Shown: in pieces, positions 18,416 through 27,224 of the stretch | How the letters are laid out: each line of letters opens with the position of its first letter | Numbering within the stretch: the first letter of the stretch is position 1 | Assembly (NCBI RefSeq): GCF_907177275.1 | Contig: NZ_CAJSLV010000070.1 | Coordinates: 219,846 to 283,845, forward strand | Reading direction: 5' to 3' | DNA from: Actinacidiphila cocklensis | Lineage (GTDB): Bacteria > Actinomycetota > Actinomycetes > Streptomycetales > Streptomycetaceae | Length of the DNA: 64,000 nucleotides | The notes under the pieces: model-generated | Told to the model about the DNA's origin: nothing | What the model saw: only the letters and a program-made list of their open reading frames with translations | Databases searched by the model: none | Made by a program: the position numbers and the translations under genes

Positions 18416-18697
18416 ATGGATCGCGTCGGCAATGACAGCATATGTGGGTACGAGGACGTATTCGACGGAATCTACAACGGAATGCCCGCCAACGAACTCG
18501 GCGTCGAGGGATGGCGGAAGCCGTGGAGCGGCGGCAACGGCGGCTCCTGCGTCGAGGCCAAGAAGCTGAACGACGGCAGGGTGGCGCTGCGCCAGTCGAC
18601 GGACCCCGACGGCCCCGCGCTGATCTACAGCAACCACGAGATCACCACCTTCATCCTGGGCGCCAAAGCCGGCGAAGCGGACTTCCTGCTCGGCTGA
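18416..18697 (+). CDS. DUF397 protein, partner of the XRE regulator
   Basis: A 93-residue DUF397 protein. The family pattern W-x-K-P-W-S, GGSCVEAKKL, VALRQSTDPDGPAL and the final hydrophobic FILGAKAGEADF are all visible. ATG 18416 is read from AAGGAGA inside the end of the XRE gene, so the two are translationally linked. DUF397 proteins bind or antagonise the XRE partner. This copy has a longer N-terminal leader (about 30 residues) than the usual 60-70-residue form. Confidence 0.85.
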   Translation: MDRVGNDSICGYEDVFDGIYNGMPANELGVEGWRKPWSGGNGGSCVEAKKLNDGRVALRQSTDPDGPALIYSNHEITTFILGAKAGEADFLLG

Positions 18698-18712
18698 CCA
18701 GCACGTGACCAC

Positions 18713-18803
18713 GCACCGCCTCGCACCACTGGCACCGCCTTGCACCACGCACCGCCTTGCACCACGCACCGCCTCGCACCACTGGCACCGCCTTGCACCA
18801 CGC
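18713..18803 (+). repeat. Imperfect 17/19-bp tandem repeat
   Basis: The core GCACCGCC recurs at 18713, 18732, 18749, 18766 and 18785, i.e. spacings of 19, 17, 17 and 19 bases, each followed by TNGCACCAC. It then degrades into CACACGCAC repeats up to about 18,828. It lies between the DUF397 gene and the first methyltransferase. There are no unique spacers, so it is not CRISPR. Confidence 0.8.
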
Positions 18804-18852
18804 ACCACCACGCACACGCACACGCACGAGCCGAGGGACCGGAGGGACGGCC

Positions 18853-19671
18853 TTGACCGACGAGGGATTCTCCCCTGAGGAGATCGACACCAGCAGGCCG
18901 CACCCTGCCCGGATGTACGACTACTACCTCGGTGGCCGGGACAACTACGAGGTCGACCGGGAGGCCGCCCAGCGGGTGATCGACCTCTTCCCGGACATCG
19001 TGCACATGGCGCAGGGCAACCGCCGCTTCATGCACCGGGCCGTGCGCCACCTGGCGGAGAGCGGTATCCGGCAGATCGTCGACATCGGCACCGGCATCCC
19101 GACCGCGCCCAACACCCACCAGGTCGCCCAGGAGGTGTCGCCCGACGTCCGGGTCGCGTACGTGGACAACGACCCGATCGTGGCGACGTACGCGGGAGCG
19201 CACCTGCTGGGCGCGGGGAACACCGGGTTCTTCCTCGGTGATGTGCGGGAGCCGGAGAGCATCCTGCGGCACCCGACCATCAGCAAGCTGATCGACTTCG
19301 ACCAGCCCGTCGGGCTGATGCTGGTGGCCATCCTGCACTTCATCAGGGACGACGAGGACCCCGCAGGCCTGGTCGCCGCCTACCGCGACGCGCTGCCCGC
19401 CGGCAGCCGCCTGGTCCTCAGCCACACGACCGGCGACTTCCACGAGCTCGAAGGCGACGCGGGGGAGGCCCGCGACGTCTACCGGGACAAGGGGGCCACC
19501 GCGACCCTCACCCTGCGGTCCCGGGAGCAGGTGCTGGGCTTCTTCGACGGCTTCGACCTGGTCCAACCCGGCCTCGTCCAGCCGCCGCTGTGGCGCCCCG
19601 ACGGACCGGTGCCGGGCGAGCAGGAGCTTGCCCGCACCGGCTTCTACGCCGGCGTCGGCATCAAGAACTGA
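18853..19671 (+). CDS. SAM-dependent methyltransferase, DUF574 family, copy 1
   Basis: A 272-residue member of the DUF574/S-adenosyl methyltransferase family common in Streptomyces. The N-terminal family signature is IDTSRPHPARMYDYYLGGRDN, the SAM-binding loop is VDIGTGIPT, and the acidic residue after strand 2 is in VAYVDNDPIV. TTG 18853 is the start, 6 bases after GGAGGG; the same TTG-ACC-GAC/GAG beginning occurs in the two following copies. It is close to copy 2 in sequence over the whole length. The substrate is unknown; genes of this family often sit beside XRE/DUF397 pairs as here. Confidence 0.88.
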   Translation: MTDEGFSPEEIDTSRPHPARMYDYYLGGRDNYEVDREAAQRVIDLFPDIVHMAQGNRRFMHRAVRHLAESGIRQIVDIGTGIPTAPNTHQVAQEVSPDVRVAYVDNDPIVATYAGAHLLGAGNTGFFLGDVREPESILRHPTISKLIDFDQPVGLMLVAILHFIRDDEDPAGLVAAYRDALPAGSRLVLSHTTGDFHELEGDAGEARDVYRDKGATATLTLRSREQVLGFFDGFDLVQPGLVQPPLWRPDGPVPGEQELARTGFYAGVGIKN

Positions 19672-19774
19672 CCGCTCGACCCCGAACCACCCCGCACCAG
19701 CTGACAGACGGACCCACCCGCACCACAGCCGCGCACCACACGCCGCGGCGGCGAGAAGAGACCGGAGGACGGTG

Positions 19775-20593
19775 TTGACCGAGCAGGGATTCCCCATCGG
19801 GGAGATCGACACCAGCAGGCCGCACCCTGCCCGGATGTACGACTACTACCTCGGTGGCCGGGACAACTACGAGGTCGACAGGGAAGCCGCCCAGCGAGTC
19901 GTCGACGTCTTCCCGGACATCGTGCCGACCACCCGGGCCAACCGCCGCTTCATGCACCGGGCCGTGCGCCACCTGGCGGAGAGCGGTATCCGGCAGATCA
20001 TCGACATCGGCACCGGCATCCCGACCGCGCCCAACACCCACCAGGTCGCCCACGAGGTGTCGCCCGACGTCCGGGTCGCGTACGTCGACAACGACCCGAT
20101 CGTGGGCACCCACGCCGGCGCGCACCTGCTCGGCGCGGGCAACACCGGCTTCTTCCTGGCCGACCTGCGCGACCCCGCGGCGGTGCTCGGCCACCCCACC
20201 ATCGGCAAGCTCATCGACTTCGACCAGCCGATCGGCGTGCTGATGGTGGCCGTCCTGCACTTCATCAGGGACGACGAGGACCCCGCGGGGCTCGTCGCCG
20301 CCTACCGCGACGCGCTGCCCGCCGGCAGCCGGCTCGTGCTGTCCCACGCCACCACCGACTTCCACTCCCCGGAGATGGGCATGGAGGAGGCCAAGGACGT
20401 CTACAAGGACCGCGGGGCGACCGCGACGGTCACCACCAGGTCCTACGAGCAGGTGCTGCCGTTCTTCGACGGCTTCGACCTGGTCGACCCCGGCCTGGTC
20501 CAGATCCCGCTGTGGCGCCCCGGCCGGCCGCTCCCGACGGCCGAGGAACTGAGCCACGTCGGGACCTACGGGGGCATCGGCGTGAAGCTCTGA
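19775..20593 (+). CDS. SAM-dependent methyltransferase, DUF574 family, copy 2
   Basis: A 272-residue paralogue of copy 1, the same length, and nearly identical in the first 130 residues (shared MYDYYLGGRDN, HLAESGIRQI and DIGTGIPTAPNTHQV). TTG 19775 lies 5 bases after GGAGGA; GTG 19772 immediately before it is possible but too close to the ribosome-binding site. The end of the protein (LFFDGFD-like, then LVQIPLWRPGRP) differs from copy 1 around residues 190-210, where copy 1 has a shorter acidic loop. About 100 bases separate it from copy 1. Confidence 0.88.
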   Translation: MTEQGFPIGEIDTSRPHPARMYDYYLGGRDNYEVDREAAQRVVDVFPDIVPTTRANRRFMHRAVRHLAESGIRQIIDIGTGIPTAPNTHQVAHEVSPDVRVAYVDNDPIVGTHAGAHLLGAGNTGFFLADLRDPAAVLGHPTIGKLIDFDQPIGVLMVAVLHFIRDDEDPAGLVAAYRDALPAGSRLVLSHATTDFHSPEMGMEEAKDVYKDRGATATVTTRSYEQVLPFFDGFDLVDPGLVQIPLWRPGRPLPTAEELSHVGTYGGIGVKL

Positions 20594-20639
20594 ACCCGGC
20601 ACCACACCCGACCCGTACCGAAGGAGCCGGAGGACCGCG

Positions 20640-21446
20640 TTGACCGACCAGGGATTCCCCGCCGGGGGCATAGACACCAGCAGGCCGCACCCGGCGCGTA
20701 TGTACGACTACTACCTCGGCGGCCGGGACAACTACCTGGTCGACCGCGAGGCCGCCCAGCAGATCATCGACGCCTCGCCCGAGGTCGTGGACAGCGCACT
20801 GGCCAACCGCGAGTTCCTGCGGCGCACGGTCGGGCACCTGGCCAGGGCCGGTGTCCGGCAGTTCGTCGACATCGGCACCGGAATCCCCACCTCGCCCAAC
20901 ACCCACGAGATCGCCCAGTCGGTGGCCCCCGACGCCCGCGTCGCCTACATCGACAACGACCCGATCGTGGCGGCGCACGCCGGGGCCAGGCTGCTCAACT
21001 CGCCCAACACCGCCTTCGGCCTCGCCGACATGCGCGACCCGCGGAGCATCCTGGAACACCCCACCCTCACCGGGCTGATCGACTTCACCCGGCCGGTCGC
21101 CGTCATGCTCGTCTCCGTACTGCACTTCGTCGGCGACGACGAGGACCCGGCCGGCACCCTCGCGCTGCTGCGGGACGCCCTCCCGGCGGGCAGCTACCTG
21201 GTGCTCTCGCACGGCACGGCCGACTTCCACCCCGGCAACGTGAGCGAGGCCGTCTCGGTCTACCGCAAGGCCACCGCGCACCTCAGCCTGCGGTCCCGCG
21301 CCGAGGTCCTGGCCTTCTTCGACGGCTTCGACCTGCTCGACCCCGGACTCGTCAGGGTGCCGCTGTGGCACCCGGAAGGCCCCGAACCCGATGCCGACGA
21401 CCTGCGCAACATCGGCATCTACGGCGGTGTCGGCCGCAAACCCTGA
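20640..21446 (+). CDS. SAM-dependent methyltransferase, DUF574 family, copy 3
   Basis: A 268-residue paralogue, the most divergent of the three (FVDIGTGIPTSPNTHEIAQS, VAYIDNDPIVAAHAGA). TTG 20640 is again placed 5 bases after GGAGGA. It lies 46 bases after copy 2 and ends the three-gene tandem array before a long hairpin. The divergence suggests copy 3 is the older gene and copies 1 and 2 come from a later duplication. Confidence 0.88.
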   Translation: MTDQGFPAGGIDTSRPHPARMYDYYLGGRDNYLVDREAAQQIIDASPEVVDSALANREFLRRTVGHLARAGVRQFVDIGTGIPTSPNTHEIAQSVAPDARVAYIDNDPIVAAHAGARLLNSPNTAFGLADMRDPRSILEHPTLTGLIDFTRPVAVMLVSVLHFVGDDEDPAGTLALLRDALPAGSYLVLSHGTADFHPGNVSEAVSVYRKATAHLSLRSRAEVLAFFDGFDLLDPGLVRVPLWHPEGPEPDADDLRNIGIYGGVGRKP

Positions 21447-21492
21447 GCCGGCCGGCCCGCCCTCACCGACCAACTAACACCGGGGAAGGGAA

Positions 21493-21537
21493 GGACGGCG
21501 GCCGCAGCGGTCATCTCGGACCGCTCGGCCGTCGTCC
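21493..21537. terminator. Terminator between methyltransferase array and reductase gene
   Basis: A long stem (21493-21512 with 21519-21537) with one bulge and one G-T pair and a 6-nt loop sits between convergent genes. Confidence 0.65.
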
Positions 21538-21558
21538 GACCGGTCCGCACCGCGCACC

Positions 21559-22587
21559 TCAGCGCAGCGCGGCCATCGTGACCGTCACCCCGTCCAGGCT
21601 GCCAGCGAAGTCCGCGCCCAGCGCACGCGAAGGCGTCTGGAAACCGGCCGGCAGCTCCGGCAGCCGCCCGACGATCCGCAGCACCGAGTCCACCGTCATC
21701 CGGTACGGGTTCGGCCCGGTGAGCGTCGCCGACACCGAGTTGCCGGCCGCGTCCCTGGCCCGCCCCCACACCTCGCAGCCCGCGCCGTTCAGCGCCCGCT
21801 CCCCGGGGCCGCGCACCAGCCGCCCCAGCGCACCGCCGACCGCGCCGCGCAGCGGCCCGAGGCGCATCACGCGCGTCATCGCCAGCGCGGGCGCCGGCAC
21901 CGCGGTGTACGTCGTGATGTCCGGGATACCCGTCGAGTGGTAGGCGGTACTGACGTCCCCCCACGGCACCGACACCACCGTCCGCGCCCCCGAGGGGAAG
22001 GCGGCCCGCACCTGCCGCGACCCGAACGGCACGGTACGGATCTCGCCGCCGGAACGGATCCGCCCGCCCTCCGCCGCGCTCTCCACCGCGGTACGCACCG
22101 TGCCGGGGCTCGCCCCGCTACGGGTGACGAAGGCCAGGTCCAACTGGGTGGCGTCCGGCAGCCGGGCCGCCAGCAGCGCGGCCACGCAGTCCGTGGGCAC
22201 CACGTCGAAGCCCGCGCCCGGCAGCAGCGTCACTCCCGCCGACGCCGCCCGGCCGCCCAGCGCGTGCAGCGACTCGAACACCTCGATCTCACCGGTGATG
22301 TCCAGATAGTCGGTGCCGGTCTCCATGCAGGCCGCCGCCATCGGCAGCGCGGTCCGCACGAAGGGACCCGCGCAGTGCGCCACGCTGTCCACACCGTCCA
22401 GGCCGCGGCGTATCGCGTCCGGCTCCTGCAGGCCGAACACCCGGTGCTCCAGGCCGAGTTCGGCTGCCAGCGGCACCACCTTCGCGGCGCTGCGGCCCGC
22501 AAGGACAGGGCGCATACCAAGGGCGACGGCGCGGCGGGCGATCAGCCGGCCGGTGTAGCCGGTAGCGCCGTACAACAGCCAGGTCAT
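21559..22587 (-). CDS. Saccharopine dehydrogenase-like NAD(P)-dependent reductase
   Basis: A 342-residue Rossmann protein. The nucleotide-binding segment LLYGATGYTGRLIARRA starts at residue 4, followed by LAGRSAAKVVPLAAELG as in the saccharopine dehydrogenase/trans-acting enoyl reductase group. The DITGE and LLPGAGFDVVPTD segments support that family. It is probably a soluble reductase acting on lipid or polyketide-type substrates; the exact reaction is unknown. ATG 22587 with GGAGGAGG upstream fixes the start, although the frame extends further. Confidence 0.85.
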   Translation of the reverse strand: MTWLLYGATGYTGRLIARRAVALGMRPVLAGRSAAKVVPLAAELGLEHRVFGLQEPDAIRRGLDGVDSVAHCAGPFVRTALPMAAACMETGTDYLDITGEIEVFESLHALGGRAASAGVTLLPGAGFDVVPTDCVAALLAARLPDATQLDLAFVTRSGASPGTVRTAVESAAEGGRIRSGGEIRTVPFGSRQVRAAFPSGARTVVSVPWGDVSTAYHSTGIPDITTYTAVPAPALAMTRVMRLGPLRGAVGGALGRLVRGPGERALNGAGCEVWGRARDAAGNSVSATLTGPNPYRMTVDSVLRIVGRLPELPAGFQTPSRALGADFAGSLDGVTVTMAALR

Positions 22588-22689
22588 GGGTGTGATCCTC
22601 CTCCGAGGGCCTGACCGGAACCGTACACGCGCGGCCCGCGTCGGCGATATCGGGTGGGCGTCGGGCCTGCGGCATGCGACTCTGGAGGC

Positions 22690-22938
22690 ATGACCGACCA
22701 ACAGCAGCAGGCCGCTGCGGCCCCCGCGGCCGCCGAACCTTCCACCGACGAGCCCGAGGTCGCGGCGCCCGCCGCGGACGAGGACGACGTGAAGCGGAAG
22801 TTCCGCGAAGCGCTCGAGCGCAAGCAAGGCGCTCGGCGCGGGGCCGGTGGCGCCGGTGGCGGCCCCGACCAGTCCAAGATCCACGGCGCTCACGGCCGCG
22901 CCGGCGGGCCGCGCGAATTCCGCCGCAAAAGCGGCTGA
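22690..22938 (+). CDS. DUF5302-like small protein
   Basis: An 82-residue, highly charged, Ala/Gly-rich protein. The segment DDVKRKFREALERKQ and the ending GGPREFRRKSG match the small actinobacterial DUF5302-type proteins. It is predicted to be disordered apart from one helix. ATG 22690 has GGAGG only one base away, which is unusually tight; an upstream GTG at 22654 would add 12 residues. Function unknown. Confidence 0.75.
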   Translation: MTDQQQQAAAAPAAAEPSTDEPEVAAPAADEDDVKRKFREALERKQGARRGAGGAGGGPDQSKIHGAHGRAGGPREFRRKSG

Positions 22939-23172
22939 CGCCGTACCTTTCCCCCCTCGCCCCGCCCGCTCCCGGGCGGGGCCGTCCCCTTTCCCCGCCC
23001 GCGCCGCGGGGTGGGTGCCACGTGCTGTGGCGTTGCTTTCCTCCCTGCCGCCCGGGCTGGGCTCGCGGTTCCCCGAGCCCTGGGTAGGTGCCCCACGCGC
23101 TGCGCGCCCGCCTGACCCGCCGCCGCGGCTTGCCGCTCCGTTCTCGACTCGGCCGTCACCGCGCTGCGATCG

Positions 23173-23349
23173 GTGGTCGAACAGGCCGGTCCCGACCTCG
23201 GGTTCCGGCTCTTCCTGAGGATCATGTACGAGTACACGGTCCCCATCAGCCGGGAGAAGTACGACCAGTGGTGCGCCCTGGGCAAGCGCTTCGGGTACGG
23301 GGTCTCCCACCTCGCGGACCTGGAGTTCCTCGTCACACCGGACCGGTGA
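23173..23349 (+). CDS. Hypothetical small protein or gene remnant
   Basis: An open frame running from a stop at 23113 to TGA at 23347 encodes a coherent, protein-like sequence (VVEQAGPDLGFRLFLRI, then YTVPISREKYDQWCALGKRFGYG). The only plausible starts are GTG 23173 (58 residues) or ATG 23224 (41 residues), neither with a ribosome-binding site. It may be the 3' end of a decayed gene. It is followed directly by a perfect terminator hairpin, which argues that a transcript ended here. Confidence 0.35.
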   Translation: MVEQAGPDLGFRLFLRIMYEYTVPISREKYDQWCALGKRFGYGVSHLADLEFLVTPDR

Positions 23350-23354
23350 GGCCG

Positions 23355-23396
23355 ACGGCCTGCGGACCGGGGGAGCGCCCCCGGTCCGCAGGCCGT
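23355..23396 (+). terminator. Perfect 19-bp terminator hairpin
   Basis: The stem 23355-23373 pairs without mismatch to 23378-23396 around a 4-nt loop (AGCG), 5 bases after the stop of the small frame. Confidence 0.8.
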
Positions 23397-23540
23397 TCCG
23401 CGTCCGGGCGGCGCGGTGGGGACACGCGGGACCGCGGCCACAGCCGTGAAGATCGACACTCCCGTGGAGATCGGCAGCCGACCGCATAATGGGACAGGCG
23501 GATGTTCCGCCGATCGAACGATTCCCTGCCTGGAGGAAAC

Positions 23541-24731
23541 GTGACCGGCGCAGGCCGACGGCCGTCCCGCCTCGTGAAAGCGCGCCCCGCGCCCTTCGGG
23601 GCCGACCCCACGGGCGCGCGCCTCGACCGCATCCTGCGGTCCCCGAACTACGCGGACGGCGCGTTCGTGAACCCGGTGGGTGTCGGCCCGGGACCCGGCA
23701 GCGACTTCCTCAAGTCACTGCCCGCCAACCTCCGCAAGGAGGTCCGGGTCCCCAGGAAGCCGGCCAGGCCGGTCCCCGTGCACCCCACCACGCTGGCCGA
23801 CATCGCGGTGCCGCCCGCGTCCGGGCTGCGGCTGACCTGGATGGGCCACTCCACGGTGCTGGCCGAGATCGGCGGGCGCCGGGTGCTGTTCGACCCGGTG
23901 TGGGGCGAGCGCTGCTCGCCCTTCGCCTTCGTCGGCCCGCGGCGCGTGCACCCCACCCCCGTCCCGCTCGGCTCGCTGACCGACCTCGACGTGGTGGTGA
24001 TCTCGCACGACCACTACGACCACCTCGACATGCCGAGCATCCTCGAACTCGTCCGCAGCGACGTCGTCTTCGCGGTGCCCCTCGGCGTCGGCGCGCACCT
24101 GGAGCACTGGGGCGTCTCCCCGGCCCGGCTGCACGAGCTGGACTGGAACGAGTCGACCGAGATCGCCGGCCTGCGCCTGACCGCCACCCCCGCCCGGCAC
24201 TTCTGCGGGCGCGGCCTGCGCGGCCGCCAGCAGACCCTGTGGGCGTCCTGGGCGGTCACCGACGGCACCCACCGGATCTTCCACAGCGGCGACACCGGCT
24301 ACTTCCCCGGCTTCGCCGGCATCGGCGCCGAGCACGGCCCCTTCGACGCCACGATGATCCAGATCGGTGCCTACAGCGAGTTCTGGCCCGACATCCACAT
24401 GACCCCCGCCGAGGGCATGCAGGCGCACCTCGACCTGTCGGGCGGCGCCGCGCAGGGCGTGCTGCTGCCCATCCACTGGGGCACCTTCAACCTCGCCCAG
24501 CACGCCTGGTCCGAGCCGGCGGAGGGCACCGTGGCCGCGGCCCGCGCGACCGGCGCCGCGATCGCCACCCCCCGGGTCGGCGCACCCTTCGAGCCCGCCG
24601 ACCCGCAGCCCGACGACTGGTGGTGGCGCGAGGTCGCCGTCGTCCCGGCGGGCGGCTGGCCGGTCCACCCCGCGCCCCCGGCCGCCACCGCCCACCCGGC
24701 TGGCGACTTCGAGGCCGCCCGCCCGGAGTAA
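23541..24731 (+). CDS. Metallo-beta-lactamase-fold hydrolase (NAPE-PLD/UlaG-like)
   Basis: A 396-residue hydrolase of the MBL superfamily, subgroup with long N-terminus as in NAPE-hydrolysing phospholipase D and its bacterial relatives. The metal motif HxHxDH is H156-D-H158-Y-D160-H161; further ligands are the His in TPARHFCGRG and the Asp in FHSGDTGYF. LTWMGHSTVL upstream of the metal site is typical of the group. GTG 23541 directly follows TGGAGGAAAC. There is no signal peptide. The substrate could be a phospholipid or another phosphodiester. Confidence 0.87.
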   Translation: MTGAGRRPSRLVKARPAPFGADPTGARLDRILRSPNYADGAFVNPVGVGPGPGSDFLKSLPANLRKEVRVPRKPARPVPVHPTTLADIAVPPASGLRLTWMGHSTVLAEIGGRRVLFDPVWGERCSPFAFVGPRRVHPTPVPLGSLTDLDVVVISHDHYDHLDMPSILELVRSDVVFAVPLGVGAHLEHWGVSPARLHELDWNESTEIAGLRLTATPARHFCGRGLRGRQQTLWASWAVTDGTHRIFHSGDTGYFPGFAGIGAEHGPFDATMIQIGAYSEFWPDIHMTPAEGMQAHLDLSGGAAQGVLLPIHWGTFNLAQHAWSEPAEGTVAAARATGAAIATPRVGAPFEPADPQPDDWWWREVAVVPAGGWPVHPAPPAATAHPAGDFEAARPE

Positions 24732-24736
24732 CCGCA

Positions 24737-24785
24737 GGCCGTACGCGTACGGGCAGCGGACGGCCGTACCCGTACGCGTACGGCC
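24737..24785 (+). terminator. Inverted repeat after the MBL hydrolase
   Basis: A perfect 17-bp inverted repeat (24737-24753 with 24769-24785) built on GTACGCGTAC, with a 15-nt loop, begins 5 bases after the stop codon. Confidence 0.6.
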
Positions 24786-24917
24786 GTCCCCCGAGCCGGC
24801 GGCCTCGGCCATGAACCGGATCTTGGGTTTCCGGCTATGTGCGGGCCGCCCTGCGGACACCGTCCCGCCGGAACGCGGCAGCAGTGTCGGGATGCTCCCG
24901 ACACGAAGGAACAGAAA

Positions 24918-27083
24918 ATGTCCGCTTTCTCCCGCAGAAAATTCCTGGGCGCCGCCGCCACCGTCACCGGCGCGGCCGCCGTGGGTGCCGCCACACCCGG
25001 TGTCGCCGCCGCGACGTCCGAGGCCGGCCCCGAGCACGGCCACGACGGCCACAAGCACGGCGACATCCGCGACATCAAGCACGTCGTCGTGATCATGCAG
25101 GAGAACCGCAGCTTCGACCACTACTTCGGGTCCATGAAGGGTGTGCGCGGCTTCGGTGACCGCGCCACGATCCAGCTGCCCGGCGGCAAGTCCGTCTGGG
25201 AGCAGCCGAAGACGCCGGCGGTCGGTGCGGAGACGCAGTTCCCGTGGCGGCTGAGCGGCGCGAAGACCTGGAGCGGCGCCACACCGCCGAGCGCGGAGCT
25301 GGGCGCCGCCAACTACGGTGGCACCAGCCACGGTTGGACCGACCAGCACGGTGCCTGGTACGGCGGCCTGATGAACGGCTGGTACTACGCCAAGGGCGGT
25401 CCGACGACCCTGGGCTACCTGGACCGCAAGGACCTGCCGTTCCACTACGCCCTCGCCGACGCCTACACGGTCGGCGACGCCTACCACTGCTCCGTGCTCA
25501 GTGCGACCGGCCCGAACCGCACGTACCTGTGGGGCGGCACGATCAACGCCGACAAGAAGCACGGCACGTTCACGGCCAACGACGGCGGTGACGAGCTCGG
25601 CAAGTTCCTGCCGTGGGAGTCCTACGCCGAGACGCTGCAGAAGGCGGGCGTCAGCTGGCGCGTCTACCAGTGCGCGGACGACTACGGCGACAACGGCGTG
25701 GAGTACTTCGACACCTTCGCCAGGCTCGACCCGGAGCAGGGCGGCACGGCCGCCCCCGGCAACGCCTACTACGACAACGGCGTCAAGAACGTCCCCGAGC
25801 CGGCCACCGGACTCGCCGGCAACGCGGACAACATCAACGCCGCGATCCGCGCCGACGTGCTGAACGGCACGCTGCCGCAGGTCAGTTGGGTCGTCAACAA
25901 CCAGTTCTTCTCCGAGCACCCGGTCACCGCTCCGAGCAACGGCGCATACTTCCTGCGCGGCGTCCTGGAGGCGCTCAACGCCGACCCCGAGGTCTTCAAC
26001 TCGACGCTGGTGATCATCAACTACGACGAGAACGACGGCCAGTTCGACCACGTCGCCCCGCCGGTCCCGGCCCCGGGCGAGGGCGACGAGTTCGTGGCGG
26101 GCACCATGGCCGCCTACGGCGTCACCGAGCCGCTCCCGGTCGGCCTCGGCTTCCGCGTGCCGCTGATCCTCGTCTCGCCCTGGACCCGCGGCGGCTGGGT
26201 GACCTCGGAGGTCTCCGACCACACGTCGGTCATCCAGTTCGTGGAGAAGTGGACCACCGCGCTCGGCAAGCCCGCCGTCTCGCCGAACATCAGCGCGTGG
26301 CGCCGCAAGGTGTGCGGCGACCTCACCAGCGCCTTCGACTTCGCCTCGCCGGTCTACGGGCTGCCGCGGCTGCCCGGGACCGGGGACCTGGTCCCGGAGA
26401 CCCGCTACACCCCGCTGCCGGGCGACAACACGATGCCCGTCCAGGAGAAGGGCACCAAGCCTGCCCGCCCGCTGCCCTACCAGCCCAACGCCAACCTGAC
26501 CGGCTTCGGCGCCGGAACGGCGGAGCTGGAGTTCGGCAACCAAGCGCCGTTCGCCACCAGGGCCGCCCACTTCGCCGTCTACGACAACACGGTGGCCGCC
26601 GTCCCGACGCTGGCCCAGTACCCGGGCGCCTTCCCCGGCCAGTACACCGTGGGCGCGAAGAGCACGGTCACCGGTACCGGCCCCGTCGGCTCCGGCCCGA
26701 GCGACACCGCCTACGACCTGACGGTCACCGGCCCGAACCGCTTCCTGCGCCGCTTCGCCGGCGACACCGCCGCCGCGGGCAAGGACCTCGTCGTCGAGGC
26801 GGCCTACTACGAGGGCAAGGCGGCCGGCCACCCGAAGCTGCGCCTCACCCTGCGCAACAACGGCACGAAGCCGGTGACGTTCACCGTCCGCCACAACCAC
26901 TACGTCACCGGCGCCCCCTACCGCGCGCAGCTCGCCCCGCACGCAAAGGAGACGTGGGTGGTCGACGCGGTCAAGCTCAGCGACGGCTGGTACGACGTGA
27001 CGGTGACCGCCGACAGCGACTCCTCGTGGTCCCAGCGGTTCACCGGCCACCTGGAGACGGGCAGGCCCAGCATCAGCGGCTGA
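24918..27083 (+). CDS. Phospholipase C, phosphocholine-specific type, Tat-exported
   Basis: A 721-residue secreted phospholipase C of the PlcH/AcpA phosphoesterase superfamily. It begins with a twin-arginine signal (SRRKFLGAAATVTGAAAVG, cleavage near residue 30). The active-site region VVVIMQENRSFDHYFG contains the metal-binding Glu-Asn and is diagnostic. The C-terminal third carries the two beta-sandwich domains seen in non-haemolytic/haemolytic PLCs. ATG 24918 follows GAAGGA. The enzyme probably scavenges phosphate from phosphatidylcholine outside the cell. Confidence 0.93.
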   Translation: MSAFSRRKFLGAAATVTGAAAVGAATPGVAAATSEAGPEHGHDGHKHGDIRDIKHVVVIMQENRSFDHYFGSMKGVRGFGDRATIQLPGGKSVWEQPKTPAVGAETQFPWRLSGAKTWSGATPPSAELGAANYGGTSHGWTDQHGAWYGGLMNGWYYAKGGPTTLGYLDRKDLPFHYALADAYTVGDAYHCSVLSATGPNRTYLWGGTINADKKHGTFTANDGGDELGKFLPWESYAETLQKAGVSWRVYQCADDYGDNGVEYFDTFARLDPEQGGTAAPGNAYYDNGVKNVPEPATGLAGNADNINAAIRADVLNGTLPQVSWVVNNQFFSEHPVTAPSNGAYFLRGVLEALNADPEVFNSTLVIINYDENDGQFDHVAPPVPAPGEGDEFVAGTMAAYGVTEPLPVGLGFRVPLILVSPWTRGGWVTSEVSDHTSVIQFVEKWTTALGKPAVSPNISAWRRKVCGDLTSAFDFASPVYGLPRLPGTGDLVPETRYTPLPGDNTMPVQEKGTKPARPLPYQPNANLTGFGAGTAELEFGNQAPFATRAAHFAVYDNTVAAVPTLAQYPGAFPGQYTVGAKSTVTGTGPVGSGPSDTAYDLTVTGPNRFLRRFAGDTAAAGKDLVVEAAYYEGKAAGHPKLRLTLRNNGTKPVTFTVRHNHYVTGAPYRAQLAPHAKETWVVDAVKLSDGWYDVTVTADSDSSWSQRFTGHLETGRPSISG

Positions 27084-27090
27084 CCCGGCA

Positions 27091-27118
27091 GCGGGCGGCA
27101 GCCAGGCCCGCCGCCCGC
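27091..27118. terminator. Terminator between convergent PLC and GNAT genes
   Basis: A 9-bp GC stem (27091-27099 with 27110-27118) and 10-nt loop begin 8 bases after the PLC stop. Confidence 0.55.
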
Positions 27119-27224
27119 GTCCACCCCGGCCCGGCGCACCGAGGACCCGCGTCCTCCTGCACCGGGCCGTCCCGGCCACGGCGCAGGAGGCTGCACCCGC
27201 CGGCCGGGACGGGTCAGGCAGGTC

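Noticed and set aside
18713..18828. CRISPR-like short repeats
   Set aside because: The units are contiguous, 17-19 bp, imperfect and lack spacers; no cas genes are present.
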